From Acinetobacter sp. C26M (lineage in GTDB: Bacteria > Pseudomonadota > Gammaproteobacteria > Pseudomonadales > Moraxellaceae): 64,000 nucleotides of DNA. This document shows, one piece after another, positions 34,572-45,219 of this stretch (the stretch's first letter is position 1; the number at the start of each line of letters is the position of its first letter). The stretch covers positions 124,001 to 188,000 of the forward strand of contig NZ_CP098478.1 of NCBI RefSeq assembly GCF_023702675.1. Direction: 5' to 3'. The notes beneath the pieces were generated by a model. The model searched no databases. It saw only the letters and a program-made list of their open reading frames with translations, and had not been told where the DNA came from. The position numbers were made by a program, and so were the translations under genes.

Positions 34572-35051
34572 ATGAGCAAGATTTATGATTTTCAGGCTGA
34601 ACTGTTAGAAGGCGAACAAAAGAACCTCGCTGATTACCAAGGAAAAGTGTTATTGGTGGTGAATACTGCCAGTCAGTGTGGTCTAACACCACAATTTGAA
34701 GGTTTGGAAAAGTTATATCAGGACTATCAGCAGCAAGGGTTGGTGATTCTTGGTTTTCCATGCAATCAATTTGCCAACCAAGATCCATCGAGCAATGAAG
34801 AAATCGGCAGCTTCTGTCAGCGTAATTATGGCGTATCGTTCCCGATGTTTGCCAAGGTTGATGTAAATGGGCCAACCGCACATCCTTTATATCAATATCT
34901 CACTTCTGAAGCCAAAGGCCTGTTAGGCAGCAGCATTAAATGGAACTTCACTAAATTCCTGATCAATCAAAAAGGGGAAGTGGTCAAACGTTATGCTCCA
35001 ATCACCAAACCTGAAAAAATTGCCAAAGATATTCAAAAGCTTTTGGGATAA
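34572..35051 (+). CDS. Glutathione peroxidase family protein
   Basis: This is a 159-residue thioredoxin-fold peroxidase. [16 protein letters not shown] carries the peroxidatic Cys36 at the selenocysteine position, and [13 protein letters not shown] and [14 protein letters not shown] are the other family blocks (Gln and Trp of the catalytic site). Bacterial Cys forms usually run on thioredoxin and reduce organic hydroperoxides. This agrees with the divergent OhrR-type regulator. It is cytoplasmic with no signal peptide. Confidence 0.93.
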   Translation: MSKIYDFQAELLEGEQKNLADYQGKVLLVVNTASQCGLTPQFEGLEKLYQDYQQQGLVILGFPCNQFANQDPSSNEEIGSFCQRNYGVSFPMFAKVDVNGPTAHPLYQYLTSEAKGLLGSSIKWNFTKFLINQKGEVVKRYAPITKPEKIAKDIQKLLG

Positions 35052-35276
35052 ATGGGTTGGAAAATGAGGAGGATGGAAGTGACTGGTCTGCCACGTATGC
35101 ACTGGTGATTTCCTCATCCGAAACAAATTAAATCATAAAGCTGAATATTTTTAATATGTTGTAATTAATTGAACAAAATAGATTTTTTAATCTTTAAGAT
35201 TTATACAACTTGTTTCACGATTGACCGCAAACTTCGTTATACTTTTTGCCAAGATTAAAAATACGAGCGTCAGATT

Positions 35277-36221
35277 ATGCGTGTACTGGTAGTGATGGAC
35301 CCGATTGAAACTGTGAATCTTAAAAAAGATTCAACCATGGCGATGTTATGGGCGGCCAGCCGTCGCGGACATGAATTGGGTTATGCATTACAACACGATT
35401 TATATATCGACCAAGGTAAAGCCTTTGGCCTGATCTCGCCACTGAAAGTATTTGAAGATTATAACCATTATTATGAGTTGGGCGAAAAACGCAAAGAATC
35501 GTTGGCGGATTACGATGTAATTTTGATGCGTAAAGACCCACCATTTGATATGAATTTTGTCTATACCACTTATATTTTGGAACAGGCCGAGCGTGAAGGG
35601 GCGTGGATTATCAATAAACCACAATCGCTACGTGACTGTAATGAAAAACTGTTCGCGACTCAATTCCCAGAGCTACAAGTGCCAACTTTGGTGACGTCAC
35701 AACAAAGCTTGATCCGTGAATTTATCAAAGAACATGGTGATGTGATTGTAAAGCCATTAGATGGTATGGGTGGCATGGGTATTTTCCGTTTATATCAAGA
35801 TGGCGTGAACATTGGTTCGACTTTGGAAATGCTCACGGAAATGGGTACGCGTCCAATCATGGCACAACGTTATATTCCTGAAATTGTGGAAGGTGACAAA
35901 CGCATCTTGCTGGTTAATGGTGAACCGATTCCATATTGCTTAGCGCGTATTCCACAAAATGGTGAAGTACGTGGTAACTTGGCAGCAGGTGGTCTAGGTC
36001 AAGCCCGTCCACTGACTGAAAATGATAAATTGATTGCGGCAAAAGTGGGTCCATTCCTGCGTGAAAAAGGTCTGGTCTTTGTCGGTTTGGATGTGATTGG
36101 TAATTATGTGACCGAAATTAACGTCACCAGTCCAACCTGCATCCGTGAGATTGATGCGCAATTTGGTACCACGATTGCCGATGATCTTTTCAATGTTTTG
36201 GAAGCGGGTCGTAAAAACTAA
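35277..36221 (+). CDS. gshB: Glutathione synthetase
   Basis: This 314-residue ATP-grasp enzyme adds glycine to gamma-glutamylcysteine. It opens MRVLVVMDPIETVNLKKDST, the GshB N-terminus. Other blocks are LMRKDPPFDMNFVYTTY, VKPLDGMGGMGIFR (ATP loop), QRYIPEIVEGDKRILLVNG and EINVTSPTCIREID (Mg and glycine site). The length is normal (about 315). The 225 bases before it have no gene; its promoter should lie there. Confidence 0.97.
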   Translation: MRVLVVMDPIETVNLKKDSTMAMLWAASRRGHELGYALQHDLYIDQGKAFGLISPLKVFEDYNHYYELGEKRKESLADYDVILMRKDPPFDMNFVYTTYILEQAEREGAWIINKPQSLRDCNEKLFATQFPELQVPTLVTSQQSLIREFIKEHGDVIVKPLDGMGGMGIFRLYQDGVNIGSTLEMLTEMGTRPIMAQRYIPEIVEGDKRILLVNGEPIPYCLARIPQNGEVRGNLAAGGLGQARPLTENDKLIAAKVGPFLREKGLVFVGLDVIGNYVTEINVTSPTCIREIDAQFGTTIADDLFNVLEAGRKN

Positions 36222-36244
36222 GAAGTTTTATTTTTGACCGAATT

Positions 36245-36288
36245 GCCCGTTTGTATTGAATGAAAATTTGCATGCAAATGGGCTTTTG
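36245..36288 (+). terminator. Probable terminator after gshB
   Basis: GCCCGTTTG and CAAATGGGC pair (one G-T) around a 20-base loop that can itself fold, followed by TTTTG. It is moderate in strength. Confidence 0.55.
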
Positions 36289-36447
36289 TATATGGGCAGA
36301 ACCTTGTTTTTAACAAAGAATCGAAAAAAGCACAGCTTTCTGTTGTAAACAGGTGAAATTCGCTTTTCGTGAATGAAACTTTAGGATTAAAATAACGCTC
36401 GAAAACAATAGACGATAACCTTCTTTTTTGAGTTGAAGAATTAGACC

Positions 36448-37545
36448 GTGACCAATTCCCCGCAGAACAAACCCAAACATGTCATGATGATGGCCGCAGG
36501 TACTGGTGGGCATGTGTTTCCCGCGCTTGCTGTTGCCAAGCAGCTGCAACAGGAAGGCTGCCAAGTTTCTTGGTTAGCGACGCCTACGGGAATGGAAAAT
36601 CGGTTATTGAAAGATCAAAATATCCCGATTTATCAAATTGATATTCAAGGTGTGCGTGGTAATGGTTTAGTCCGTAAACTCAGTGCACCGTTTAAAATTT
36701 TAAAAGCAACTTTAAGTGCAATGCGCTATATGAAACAGCTCAAGATTGATGCTGTAGCAGGTTTTGGCGGCTATGTTGCAGGCCCAGGTGGCTTGGCTGC
36801 ACGTTTGCTGGGGATTCCTGTGTTGATTCATGAGCAAAATGCGATTGCAGGTTTTACCAACACTCAATTGGCACGTATTGCCAAGACCGTGTGTCAGGCT
36901 TTTCCAAATACATTTGCAAACAGTGATAAAGTCGTGACCACAGGTAATCCTGTGCGTGCAGAAATCACTGCGATTTTAAATCCGTCTTGGCGCTATCAAA
37001 CTCGTGAACAGGAACATTTGCCAATCAGTCTTCTGATCGTCGGTGGTTCACTTGGTGCACAGGCATTGAATGAACGTTTGCCTGAAGCTTTGAAAAAGGT
37101 CACTGTGCCGTTGAAAGTGTTCCATCAGTGTGGTCAAAACAAGCAAGATGCCACGCGTGCGCTGTATCAAGGTGCACCTGCGAGTTTGGACATTCAAGTG
37201 GAACCCTTTATTCACGATATGGCAAAAGCCTACAGTGAAGCTGATTTGATTATTTGCCGCGCTGGCGCACTCACAGTAACCGAAGTGGCTACCGCAGGTT
37301 TGGCGGCGATTTTTGTGCCTTTACCGATTGCGGTGGATGATCACCAAACGGCAAATGCGAAATTCTTGGCCAATGCTGGCGCAGCCAAGATTTGCCAGCA
37401 AGCAGACATGACACCTGCTGTTTTAGATGAGTTATTAGCGACCTTATTAAATCGTCAGCTACTGTCTGAAATGGCTGTAAAAGCACGTCAACAAGCACAA
37501 CCGAATGCAACTCAGCATGTGGTTGATCTGATTAAAAAATTGTAA
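36448..37545 (+). CDS. murG: UDP-GlcNAc:lipid I N-acetylglucosaminyltransferase
   Basis: This 365-residue enzyme makes lipid II at the inner face of the membrane. The donor and acceptor loop [19 protein letters not shown] and [17 protein letters not shown] are MurG motifs, as are [11 protein letters not shown] and [16 protein letters not shown]. It starts at GTG 36448 with a weak upstream site. It is the first gene of the local division cluster (murG-murC-ddlB-ftsQ-ftsA-ftsZ-lpxC) and lies 13 bases before murC. Confidence 0.96.
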   Translation: MTNSPQNKPKHVMMMAAGTGGHVFPALAVAKQLQQEGCQVSWLATPTGMENRLLKDQNIPIYQIDIQGVRGNGLVRKLSAPFKILKATLSAMRYMKQLKIDAVAGFGGYVAGPGGLAARLLGIPVLIHEQNAIAGFTNTQLARIAKTVCQAFPNTFANSDKVVTTGNPVRAEITAILNPSWRYQTREQEHLPISLLIVGGSLGAQALNERLPEALKKVTVPLKVFHQCGQNKQDATRALYQGAPASLDIQVEPFIHDMAKAYSEADLIICRAGALTVTEVATAGLAAIFVPLPIAVDDHQTANAKFLANAGAAKICQQADMTPAVLDELLATLLNRQLLSEMAVKARQQAQPNATQHVVDLIKKL

Positions 37546-37558
37546 TTCGAGTTTATTT

Positions 37559-39010
37559 ATGTCTCCTACAAATCCAAACCAAGCCAAAAAGCTGATTAAA
37601 GTGCCAGAAATGCGCCGTATTAAAAATATCCACTTTGTTGGTATTGGTGGTGCGGGGATGTGTGGTATTGCCGAAGTATTGAGTAACCAAGGTTATAAAA
37701 TTTCAGGTTCAGACATTAAAGCGTCGAAAACCACGGCTCAACTCGAAGCGAATGGTATTAAAGTATTTATTGGCCATTCGGCTGACAATATTAAAAACGC
37801 CAATGTATTGGTGGTATCGACTGCAATTGATCCTGAAAACCCAGAAATTAAAGCAGCCATCGAACAACGTACGCCAATCGTGCGTCGTGCGGAAATGCTC
37901 GGTGAGTTGATGCGCTACCGTCATGGTATCGCGGTTGCGGGAACGCATGGTAAAACTACCACCACCAGTTTGTTGACCACCATGTTGGCAGAAGAAAATC
38001 TCGACCCGACCTATGTGATTGGTGGTTTGCTGAATAGCACTGGTGTGAATGCAGCATTGGGTGAAAGCCGTTTTATCGTGGCAGAAGCGGATGAATCTGA
38101 TGCTTCTTTCTTATATTTACAGCCGATGGCTGCGATCGTGACTAATATCGATGCGGATCACATGGATACTTATGAAGGTAGCTTTGATAAGTTAAAAGAT
38201 ACTTTTATTCAGTTCTTACATAACTTGCCATTCTATGGTTTGGCTGTGGTCTGTGGCGATGACGCCAATATCCGTGAGATTCTGCCACGCGTCGGTCGTC
38301 CAGTGTTGACCTATGGTTTTGATGAAGATAATGACATCCGTGCGGTAGACGTAGTACAAGAAGGTATGCAGTCACATTTTACCGTATTGCGTAAAGATCG
38401 TGAGCCATTACGTGTCACCATCAATCAACCAGGTTTGCATAATGTCTTGAATGCACTTGCTGCGATTGGCGTGGCAACTGATGAAGGTGTTTCTGATGGT
38501 GCGATTTGCCGTGCTTTAGAAGGCTTTAGTGGTGTGGGTCGTCGTTTCCAAGTTCAAGGTGAGTACGAAGTTGGTGAAGGCTTGGTGAAATTGGTGGATG
38601 ACTATGGTCACCATCCGAAAGAAGTTGAAGCCACCATTAAAGCGGCACGTGCCAGCCATCCAGACCGTCGTTTAGTGATGTTGTTCCAGCCGCACCGTTT
38701 TAGCCGTACCCGTGATTGTTTTGATGACTTTGTCGATGTGTTGTCGCAAGTAGATCAGTTGTTATTACTGGAAGTTTATCCAGCAGGTGAAAAGCCGATT
38801 GTAGGTGCTGATAGTCGTGCTTTAGCGCGTAGTATTCGCCTGCGTGGTGAGGTTGAACCGATTTTGGTTGATCCTGTGGACGGCAATTTACCGAACGTTT
38901 TACAAAAAGTGTTACAAGCAAATGACCTGTTATTAACACAAGGCGCGGGTAACGTTGGTGCAATTTCGGTAGAATTGGCTCAGCATCACTTGTATGCCAA
39001 ATCCCCCTAA
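37559..39010 (+). CDS. murC: UDP-N-acetylmuramate--L-alanine ligase
   Basis: This 483-residue Mur ligase adds L-Ala to UDP-MurNAc. [18 protein letters not shown] is the nucleotide-binding opening, [15 protein letters not shown] the P-loop, [10 protein letters not shown] and [14 protein letters not shown] the Mg site, and [14 protein letters not shown] the C-terminal block. The last codons and the TAA at 39008-39010 are within the inverted-repeat element that fills the gap to ddlB, so the C-terminal KSP appears to come from the repeat. Confidence 0.97.
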   Translation: MSPTNPNQAKKLIKVPEMRRIKNIHFVGIGGAGMCGIAEVLSNQGYKISGSDIKASKTTAQLEANGIKVFIGHSADNIKNANVLVVSTAIDPENPEIKAAIEQRTPIVRRAEMLGELMRYRHGIAVAGTHGKTTTTSLLTTMLAEENLDPTYVIGGLLNSTGVNAALGESRFIVAEADESDASFLYLQPMAAIVTNIDADHMDTYEGSFDKLKDTFIQFLHNLPFYGLAVVCGDDANIREILPRVGRPVLTYGFDEDNDIRAVDVVQEGMQSHFTVLRKDREPLRVTINQPGLHNVLNALAAIGVATDEGVSDGAICRALEGFSGVGRRFQVQGEYEVGEGLVKLVDDYGHHPKEVEATIKAARASHPDRRLVMLFQPHRFSRTRDCFDDFVDVLSQVDQLLLLEVYPAGEKPIVGADSRALARSIRLRGEVEPILVDPVDGNLPNVLQKVLQANDLLLTQGAGNVGAISVELAQHHLYAKSP

Positions 39011-39066
39011 CTCCCTTTGTTAAAGGGGGAACCCCTCCCTTTGAAAAGGGAGGTGGGGAGGGATTT
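38999..39066. repeat. Small inverted-repeat element in the murC-ddlB junction
   Basis: The ends are AAATCCC (38999-39005) and GGGATTT (39060-39066). Inside are CCCTTT-gtt-AAAGGG (39013-39027) and CCTCCCTTT-ga-AAAGGGAGG (39034-39053). It has the look of a short dispersed element (MITE or REP-like). It supplies the murC stop codon and forms most of the 90-base spacer before ddlB. Confidence 0.65.
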
Positions 39067-39100
39067 AATAGAATATATGAAGTTTTTTAAGGATATAAAC

Positions 39101-40027
39101 GTGTCAAATGCTGCAAAATTCGGCAAAGTTGCTGTGTTGTTTGGTGGGAAGTCGGCTGAACGTGCTGTGTCATTGGACAGCGGTCAGGCTGTTTTAGAGG
39201 CGTTATTGCGTTCGGGCGTACAGGCAGAAGCATTTGACCCACAAGATCGTAGTGTGACTGAACTGGTTGGCTATGATCGTGCTTTTATTGTATTACACGG
39301 TCGTGGCGGTGAAGACGGTCAGATCCAAGGTGTATTGGAGTGGTTAAATCTTCCTTATACCGGTACGGGTGTACAAGGTTCTGCAATTGGTATGGATAAA
39401 GTTAAAACCAAGCAAATTTGGCAGGGTAGTGATTTACCAACCGCACCTTACCGTATTATTAGCAAAGACACAGACCTTGACTCAGTGATTGCTGAATTGG
39501 GCTTGCCAGTGATTATCAAACCTGTGCATGAAGGCTCAAGTGTCGGCATGAGCAAGGTTGAAAAAGCAGAAGATTTTGCTGCAGCAATTGAAAAAGCCAC
39601 TCAGCATGATGCGGTAGTAATGGCAGAAAAATGGATCACAGGTCGTGAATTCACGATTTCATTCTTAAATGGTCAACCGTTACCCGTGATTCGTTTGCAG
39701 CCACCAGCAGACGTTGCCTTCTATGACTATGAAGCAAAATATCAACGTAATGATGTGGAATATGGTATTCCTTGTGGTCTAAGTGAATCGGAAGAGAAAA
39801 GCTTGCAAGCACTGTGTTTACGCGCATTTCAGGCTGTGGGTGCAGAAGGCTGGGGTCGTATTGATGCGATGCAAGATGAGCAAGGGACTTTCTGGTTACT
39901 GGAAGTGAATACTGTTCCTGGAATGACTAGCCACTCTTTGGTGCCAAAAGCAGCACAAGCTGTTGGCTATAGTTTTGATCAGCTTTGTGTTGCTATTTTA
40001 GAGCAAACCTTAGCAAAGTCGGCTTAA
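39101..40027 (+). CDS. ddlB: D-alanine--D-alanine ligase, DdlB type
   Basis: This is a 308-residue ATP-grasp ligase from GTG 39101, preceded by AAGGAT; longer frames to 39017 read through the repeat element. Family blocks are KVAVLFGGKSAERAVSLDSG, HGRGGEDGQIQGVLEWL, IIKPVHEGSSVGMSKV, EWGRIDAM-type metal site (here EGWGRIDAMQDEQG) and EVNTVPGMTSHSLVPKA. It is the resident enzyme for D-Ala-D-Ala; a second, long-form DdlA is at 23519-24628. It ends 6 bases before ftsQ. Confidence 0.96.
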   Translation: MSNAAKFGKVAVLFGGKSAERAVSLDSGQAVLEALLRSGVQAEAFDPQDRSVTELVGYDRAFIVLHGRGGEDGQIQGVLEWLNLPYTGTGVQGSAIGMDKVKTKQIWQGSDLPTAPYRIISKDTDLDSVIAELGLPVIIKPVHEGSSVGMSKVEKAEDFAAAIEKATQHDAVVMAEKWITGREFTISFLNGQPLPVIRLQPPADVAFYDYEAKYQRNDVEYGIPCGLSESEEKSLQALCLRAFQAVGAEGWGRIDAMQDEQGTFWLLEVNTVPGMTSHSLVPKAAQAVGYSFDQLCVAILEQTLAKSA

Positions 40028-40033
40028 CGATCT

Positions 40034-40891
40034 ATGGCTCAGCTTCCTGCCTCGATGCGCCGTAAAACGCGGCCAGCCATTAGCTCGATTCACGAGAAAC
40101 CGCCTTCACCTAAGCAAAAAATGGTGAATGCGGGTGGTTGGGTCTTGCTGGTGATTGCGTTTGTTGTATTGGCCTTGGGTTTGTTTGGCTTATATAAAGT
40201 CATGACTGATGCTCGAGCGGCACAGTTGCAGGTGGTTGGGACCAATTCTGAGGTTGAAAATCAACAGTTAGTTCAATATCTTAGTCCGATGATTAAAGAT
40301 AACTATTTCACTTCAGATTTAGAACAAATTCGAGATCAAGCATTAAAAGTATCATGGGTTGATCGTGTGGTGGTGTCACGAGCTTGGCCAAATGCAATTC
40401 GGGTGCGAGTAATGCCGCGTCATGCAATTGCACGTTGGGGAACAGGGCGTTTGCTTAGTGACAATGGCGATGTATTTAGTGAGGCAGTGCCAACAACACA
40501 TCCAAACTTGCCGCTTTTACATGGGCCCGCCAGCCAATCCAAAATGATGATGCGTCGCTATAATGAAATTAATCAATTGTTTCATCCAGCGAATTTGAGA
40601 TTAAAAGAATTGTATTTAACCGAGCGTATGACGTGGTTTATGCAGTTTGATTCGGGCTTACGGATTATTGTAGACCAAGATCAAACCATGAATAAGTTGC
40701 AACGCTTAAGCCATTTGGCACAAACGGATTTAAAACCTGTATGGTCAAAAATCACGGCAATTGATTTGCGTTATCGGAATGGCCTTGCTATTCAGTGGAA
40801 AAATGCAACTCCGCCAAAGATTGTCAACGGTCAGTTAGTTGTAACGATTGATGACACAAGCCTTGCAGGGGCAATTCAGGCAAAGCCATAA
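40034..40891 (+). CDS. ftsQ: Cell division protein FtsQ
   Basis: This is a 285-residue bitopic protein. A cytoplasmic basic tail (MRRKTRPAISSIHEKPP) is followed by one membrane helix at about residues 37-58. The POTRA domain follows (AQLQVVGTNSEVENQQLVQYL) with VSWVDRVVVSRAWPNAIRVRVMPRHAIARWG, which is typical of FtsQ. It links early and late division proteins with FtsB and FtsL. It lies between ddlB and ftsA. Confidence 0.95.
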   Translation: MAQLPASMRRKTRPAISSIHEKPPSPKQKMVNAGGWVLLVIAFVVLALGLFGLYKVMTDARAAQLQVVGTNSEVENQQLVQYLSPMIKDNYFTSDLEQIRDQALKVSWVDRVVVSRAWPNAIRVRVMPRHAIARWGTGRLLSDNGDVFSEAVPTTHPNLPLLHGPASQSKMMMRRYNEINQLFHPANLRLKELYLTERMTWFMQFDSGLRIIVDQDQTMNKLQRLSHLAQTDLKPVWSKITAIDLRYRNGLAIQWKNATPPKIVNGQLVVTIDDTSLAGAIQAKP

Positions 40892-40952
40892 TACGTGGCT
40901 TAAAATAAAGGGCAATCGTCCTAAACAACATTAAAGATATGGTATTGAAGTA

Positions 40953-42215
40953 ATGAGTGAAGCTGTTCCCTCAGTTGTTGCGATTGATATTGGGACTCAT
41001 AAAGTCTCAGTTTTGATTGGTAAGATCCATGCACCAGATAAGATCCAAGTCATTGGCATGGCAACTGCTCGCAACCGAGGTATGGTTAAAGGCAAGATTG
41101 TTAGCTTAGACAAGGTGATTGCGGCAATCAAGAATGCGGTATCCGAAGCTGAGGATATGGCTGAGTGTCGTATTCATAGTGCATGGGTGTCGATTCCAAG
41201 TACTGAATTACAAAGTTTTTATGCGTCAGGCCGTACTCCTGTTGCCAACCACGATCATATTATTACGACAAATGAAGTGGTGCGCGCGTTAGAGTTGGCC
41301 AAAGCCAGTCACGTATCGCCAGATTATTATCTTGCCAGTGCTGTGCCATTGGGCTTTGAGTTAGGTGATTCAGCGGAATGGGTACAAAACCCAGTCAATA
41401 TGTCTGCACATAGTATGACGGGTCATTATCAGTTGATGATGATGCCAATCAGCACCATGCAAAACCTTGATCGTGCCATGAAAGGGGCGAATATCGGGGT
41501 GGAAAAAATGGTGGTGTCTTGTTTGGCAACCGCTGAAGCAAGTTTGCTAAAAGACGAAAAAGAATATGGTGTCTGCTTGGTTGATATTGGTGCAGGTATT
41601 ACCAATATTGCTGTGTATCTCGATGGTCGTTTGGCTTTAGCGCGAACCCTGCCACGTGGTGGTGAGAATGTTACGCGTGATATTGCTGCTGTTTTACAGA
41701 CCACCACGGAAGAAGCAGAACGCATCAAGATTTTACATGGCTGTGTTGACCTGAGTGTGGTGAAACCTGATCACATGATCCAAGTACAAGGCATTGATGG
41801 CACACAAACCATCAGTCGTATAGAGCTTGCAGAAATCATCATTGCGCGTTATGAAGAAATCTTCACATTAATTCGTGAAGAATTGGAGCATAGCGGTGCG
41901 ATTCATGGTCTCTACCATGGCGTGGTACTCACAGGTGATTCTTGTCAAATTGAAGGTATGGTCAATTTGGCACGTCGTATGTTGGGTGTGTCTGCTCATT
42001 TGGGTAATCCGCCATTGCAAGTCTATGCGGATGATCAACATTTAGCTGCATTGCGTCGTTCAATGTATGCAACTGCATCTGGCTTATTGATGTTTAGTCA
42101 AAGTGATTTGCAAGATACGGTTGAAGAGCCAGAAGAAGCAAGTGATCGTAGTTTTGTAGATCGTGTTGCCAATGGTTGGAATGCATTAAATAGCAAATTA
42201 AAGGCCATCTTTTAA
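40953..42215 (+). CDS. ftsA: Cell division protein FtsA
   Basis: This is a 420-residue actin-like protein that ties FtsZ to the membrane. Phosphate loops are AIDIGTHKVSVLIGK and LVDIGAGITNIAVY; the adenosine site is in GVVLTGDSCQIEGM. The C-terminal amphipathic membrane-targeting helix is FVDRVANGWNALNSKLKAIF. The length is normal. It starts 61 bases after ftsQ; ftsZ follows after 164 bases, which probably hold an extra ftsZ promoter. Confidence 0.97.
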   Translation: MSEAVPSVVAIDIGTHKVSVLIGKIHAPDKIQVIGMATARNRGMVKGKIVSLDKVIAAIKNAVSEAEDMAECRIHSAWVSIPSTELQSFYASGRTPVANHDHIITTNEVVRALELAKASHVSPDYYLASAVPLGFELGDSAEWVQNPVNMSAHSMTGHYQLMMMPISTMQNLDRAMKGANIGVEKMVVSCLATAEASLLKDEKEYGVCLVDIGAGITNIAVYLDGRLALARTLPRGGENVTRDIAAVLQTTTEEAERIKILHGCVDLSVVKPDHMIQVQGIDGTQTISRIELAEIIIARYEEIFTLIREELEHSGAIHGLYHGVVLTGDSCQIEGMVNLARRMLGVSAHLGNPPLQVYADDQHLAALRRSMYATASGLLMFSQSDLQDTVEEPEEASDRSFVDRVANGWNALNSKLKAIF

Positions 42216-42379
42216 GTTGTAGTTATTTTTGGGAAAATTTGTTAGGAAGTTGTTCTAAATCAGCCACTGTACTTGACAAGCTAGCGATTATTGAACAGCA
42301 TCCTACACATCAGTTGTTTAAAAATCAGGGCAGTAACGGGCTGAAGTAACTGCCATTAATATTAGGAAATCTAAAGGTC

Positions 42380-43561
42380 ATGGCCTCATTTGAATTTATA
42401 GAAGATGAACTAGACAATGGCAACGGTCAAGCCCGTTTCACAGTATTTGGCGTTGGTGGTGGTGGCGGTAATGCTGTGCAGCACATGGCGCAATCTGATA
42501 TCCAAGGTGTAAAGTTTGTTTGTGCAAATACAGATAAACAAGCATTGGATAGCATGAACGCCCCATTCAAAATTCAATTGGGTGAACAAAGTACACGTGG
42601 TTTAGGTGCAGGCGCGAATCCAGAAGTGGGTCAGATCGCAGCGGAAGAAAGCCGTGAAGTGATTCGTCAACATCTTGAAGGCACCGACATGGTGTTTGTC
42701 ACTGCCGGTATGGGTGGTGGTACAGGTACTGGCGCTGCGCCAGTGGTTGCCGAAGTTGCCAAAGAGATGGGGATCTTGACTGTGGGTGTAGTGACTACAC
42801 CATTCAACTTTGAAGGTCGTCGTCGTCAAAAGTCTGCTGAAAAGGGTATTGATGCCTTGGAAGCGCATGTTGATTCATTGATCATTATTCCAAACCAGCG
42901 CTTACTCAGCGTTTATGGCGATATCTCAATGAAAGATGCCTATAAAAAGGCAGATGATGTGTTGCTGAATGCAGTGCGCAGTATCTTTGATCTTGTGGTA
43001 AACCGTGGTCATATTAACCTTGACTTTGCTGACTTGAAAACAGCCATGAGTACACGTGGTTATGCCATGATGGGTGCTGGTTTAGGTCGTGGTGAAGATC
43101 GTGCTCGCCAAGCAGCAGAGCAGGCGATTCGTAGCCCATTGCTTGATAATGTAAATATTATCAACGCAAAAGGCGTATTGATTAACATCACGGGTGGTGA
43201 TGACATTACCCTGCGTGAAACTGAAATCATTACTGATGTGGTTAACCAAATCGTTGACTTGGATGAAGGTGAAATCTTCTACGGTACGGTATTTGATCCA
43301 GATGCACGTGATGAATTACGTGTCACTGTTATTGCAACAGGTTTAACCCGTAATGCGAGTGAAGTTGATCAAAAGCGTCGTGCGGTGACTTCACATGCGC
43401 CAGTTTCTCAAACTGCGCAACAATCGGTTGACGAAGATGATGTTCCAGCGATCAGCAAACGTACAAATACGGATGCTCCAGTGGGTGCAACCGCAAGTTC
43501 TACGCCACGTTCATCGCCAATGAGCATTCAAGACTATCTGAAAAATCAACAGCGTAAATAA
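42380..43561 (+). CDS. ftsZ: Cell division protein FtsZ
   Basis: This is a 393-residue tubulin-like GTPase that forms the division ring. [39 protein letters not shown] (tubulin signature) and [19 protein letters not shown] are present. The T7-loop [11 protein letters not shown] is intact. A variable linker leads to the C-terminal peptide [12 protein letters not shown], which binds FtsA and ZipA. A strong terminator follows. Confidence 0.98.
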   Translation: MASFEFIEDELDNGNGQARFTVFGVGGGGGNAVQHMAQSDIQGVKFVCANTDKQALDSMNAPFKIQLGEQSTRGLGAGANPEVGQIAAEESREVIRQHLEGTDMVFVTAGMGGGTGTGAAPVVAEVAKEMGILTVGVVTTPFNFEGRRRQKSAEKGIDALEAHVDSLIIIPNQRLLSVYGDISMKDAYKKADDVLLNAVRSIFDLVVNRGHINLDFADLKTAMSTRGYAMMGAGLGRGEDRARQAAEQAIRSPLLDNVNIINAKGVLINITGGDDITLRETEIITDVVNQIVDLDEGEIFYGTVFDPDARDELRVTVIATGLTRNASEVDQKRRAVTSHAPVSQTAQQSVDEDDVPAISKRTNTDAPVGATASSTPRSSPMSIQDYLKNQQRK

Positions 43562-43579
43562 TAAAATCATATATTTAGA

Positions 43580-43613
43580 GAAAGGGGGTAAGTAATTACC
43601 CCCTTTTTTATTT
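43580..43613 (+). terminator. Terminator after ftsZ
   Basis: AAAGGGGGTAA, GTAA, TTACCCCCTTT followed by TTTATTTTTTT. It partly insulates lpxC from the division genes. Confidence 0.9.
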
Positions 43614-43672
43614 TTTTAAAATGGCAAAATATGCTAAGTTATATCGGTTTTTGCAAATGAAGTTGGTATGGC

Positions 43673-44575
43673 ATGTTGAAACAACGTACTCTCAAACGTG
43701 TGGTGAAAGCGAGCGGTATTGGTCTGCACAGTGGTCAAAAGGTGCTGATTAATTTTGTTCCACATCATATTGATGGAGGTATTGTCTTTCGCCGTATCGA
43801 CTTAAATCCCCCGATTGATCTTCCCGCTAATGCTTTATTGATTCAAGAAGCCTTTATGTGCTCGAATTTGGTTCGTGAAGATATCAAAGTTGGCACCATT
43901 GAGCATGTCATGAGTGCGATTGCAGGACTGGGGATTGATAATCTGATTGTTGAAGTCTCTGCATCCGAAGTTCCGATTATGGATGGTAGTGCAGGACCTT
44001 TTATCTATTTACTCATGCAAGGTGAATTGGCGGAGCAAGATGCGCCAAAGAAGTTCATTCGCATTTTAAAGCCTGTGGAGGCTTTAATCGACGACAAGAA
44101 AGCGATTTTTTCACCACATTCAGGCTTTCAGCTCAACTTTACCATCGATTTTGATCATCCTGCATTTGCGAAAGAATACCAATCAGCCACGATCGATTTT
44201 TCAACTGAAACTTTTGTTTATGAGGTCAGTGAGGCACGCACTTTCGGCTTTATGAAGGACTTAGATTACTTAAAAGCCAATAATTTGGCCTTAGGCGCAA
44301 GCTTGGAAAATGCCATAGGTGTGGATGATACAGGTGTAGTTAATGAGGAAGGTTTACGCTTTGCCGATGAGTTTGTGCGGCATAAAATTTTAGATGCTGT
44401 CGGTGATTTGTATTTACTAGGTCATCAAGTTATTGCCAAGTTTGATGGCTATAAATCAGGACATGCGTTAAATAATCAGCTATTACGCAATGTTCAAAAT
44501 GATCCAAGCAGCTATGAAATTGTAACATTTAATAACGAGAGTGATTGTCCAATTCCTTATGTGAGTGTGACATAA
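43673..44575 (+). CDS. lpxC: UDP-3-O-acyl-N-acetylglucosamine deacetylase
   Basis: This is a 300-residue zinc enzyme, the first committed step of lipid A synthesis. [21 protein letters not shown] opens the family. Zn ligands are in [12 protein letters not shown] (His) and [18 protein letters not shown] (His and Asp, with the catalytic His after). [11 protein letters not shown] is the conserved loop. The length is normal (about 300). It has its own region upstream after the ftsZ terminator. Confidence 0.98.
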   Translation: MLKQRTLKRVVKASGIGLHSGQKVLINFVPHHIDGGIVFRRIDLNPPIDLPANALLIQEAFMCSNLVREDIKVGTIEHVMSAIAGLGIDNLIVEVSASEVPIMDGSAGPFIYLLMQGELAEQDAPKKFIRILKPVEALIDDKKAIFSPHSGFQLNFTIDFDHPAFAKEYQSATIDFSTETFVYEVSEARTFGFMKDLDYLKANNLALGASLENAIGVDDTGVVNEEGLRFADEFVRHKILDAVGDLYLLGHQVIAKFDGYKSGHALNNQLLRNVQNDPSSYEIVTFNNESDCPIPYVSVT

Positions 44576-44673
44576 GTCATTGTCTTTTATTGTCTATGTT
44601 ATATTATAACAATTGAATCTGAGATTTTCATCACACAAAACTAGTGTGTATTCCAACACTTAATATATGAAGT

Positions 44674-45114
44674 TTACTTTTTATTGCTTGCCAAACGTAG
44701 CAAAGCTTGGCTAAGCTTAGGGTCGCTCACATATTCAGCGGCGCTGCGCAATTGCTCTTGGGTCTCTGATGTAAGTGCTTTTGTTGGGGGAGAGGGTTCA
44801 CGAGAGGCAACTGTTTTGTTTCTTAAGCGAACTTGGATTTTTCGTAATTCCTTGAGTCCTTCGAGCTGAGCTAACTGCGCAACATAGTGGCTTTGTAAAT
44901 AGCTGAGTTGACTAATCATTGCTTGATTTTCACCGGTTATGATCAAAACCCCATGTTGATAACAAACAACCTGCCATTGCTCTGGTTGGGGCAGTAAAGG
45001 TTGAATAATTTTCGTAAGTTGTTTCCATTGTGTGACTTGCGTCGTCAGAAACGTTAAGTTTCCAGTTTTTATGTGTTGTCCTTTCTGTTGGAAAACGTTG
45101 CTAGGGTCAGACAT
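44674..45114 (-). CDS. dciA: DciA-type (DUF721) helicase-loading protein
   Basis: This is a 146-residue product. The first 90 residues form the KH-like DUF721 core (TTQVTQWKQLTKIIQPLLP, QVVCYQHGVLIITGENQAMISQLSYLQSHY, LKELRKIQVRLRNK); a helical tail with SAAEYVSDPKLSQALLRLAS follows. DciA loads the replicative helicase DnaB in bacteria without DnaC. Position between lpxC and an M23 peptidase gene, opposed to both, is the same as in pseudomonads. It was recognised by fold and place more than by long motifs. Confidence 0.78.
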   Translation of the reverse strand: MSDPSNVFQQKGQHIKTGNLTFLTTQVTQWKQLTKIIQPLLPQPEQWQVVCYQHGVLIITGENQAMISQLSYLQSHYVAQLAQLEGLKELRKIQVRLRNKTVASREPSPPTKALTSETQEQLRSAAEYVSDPKLSQALLRLASNKK

Positions 45115-45219
45115 ATAACTTCCTCGGAGGTAATGTGTCCATCTTAAGCGTTTGCTTCAGCTGTTATCAAGGAAGAGATGATAAAGGAACGTTTGAAGGA
45201 CGGTTTCAAGAGGTTTTTT

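Noticed and set aside
38999-39100. Start of ddlB at 39017 or 39077
   Set aside because: These starts read through the repeat element or lack family likeness; AAGGAT sits before GTG 39101 and the family N-terminus begins there.
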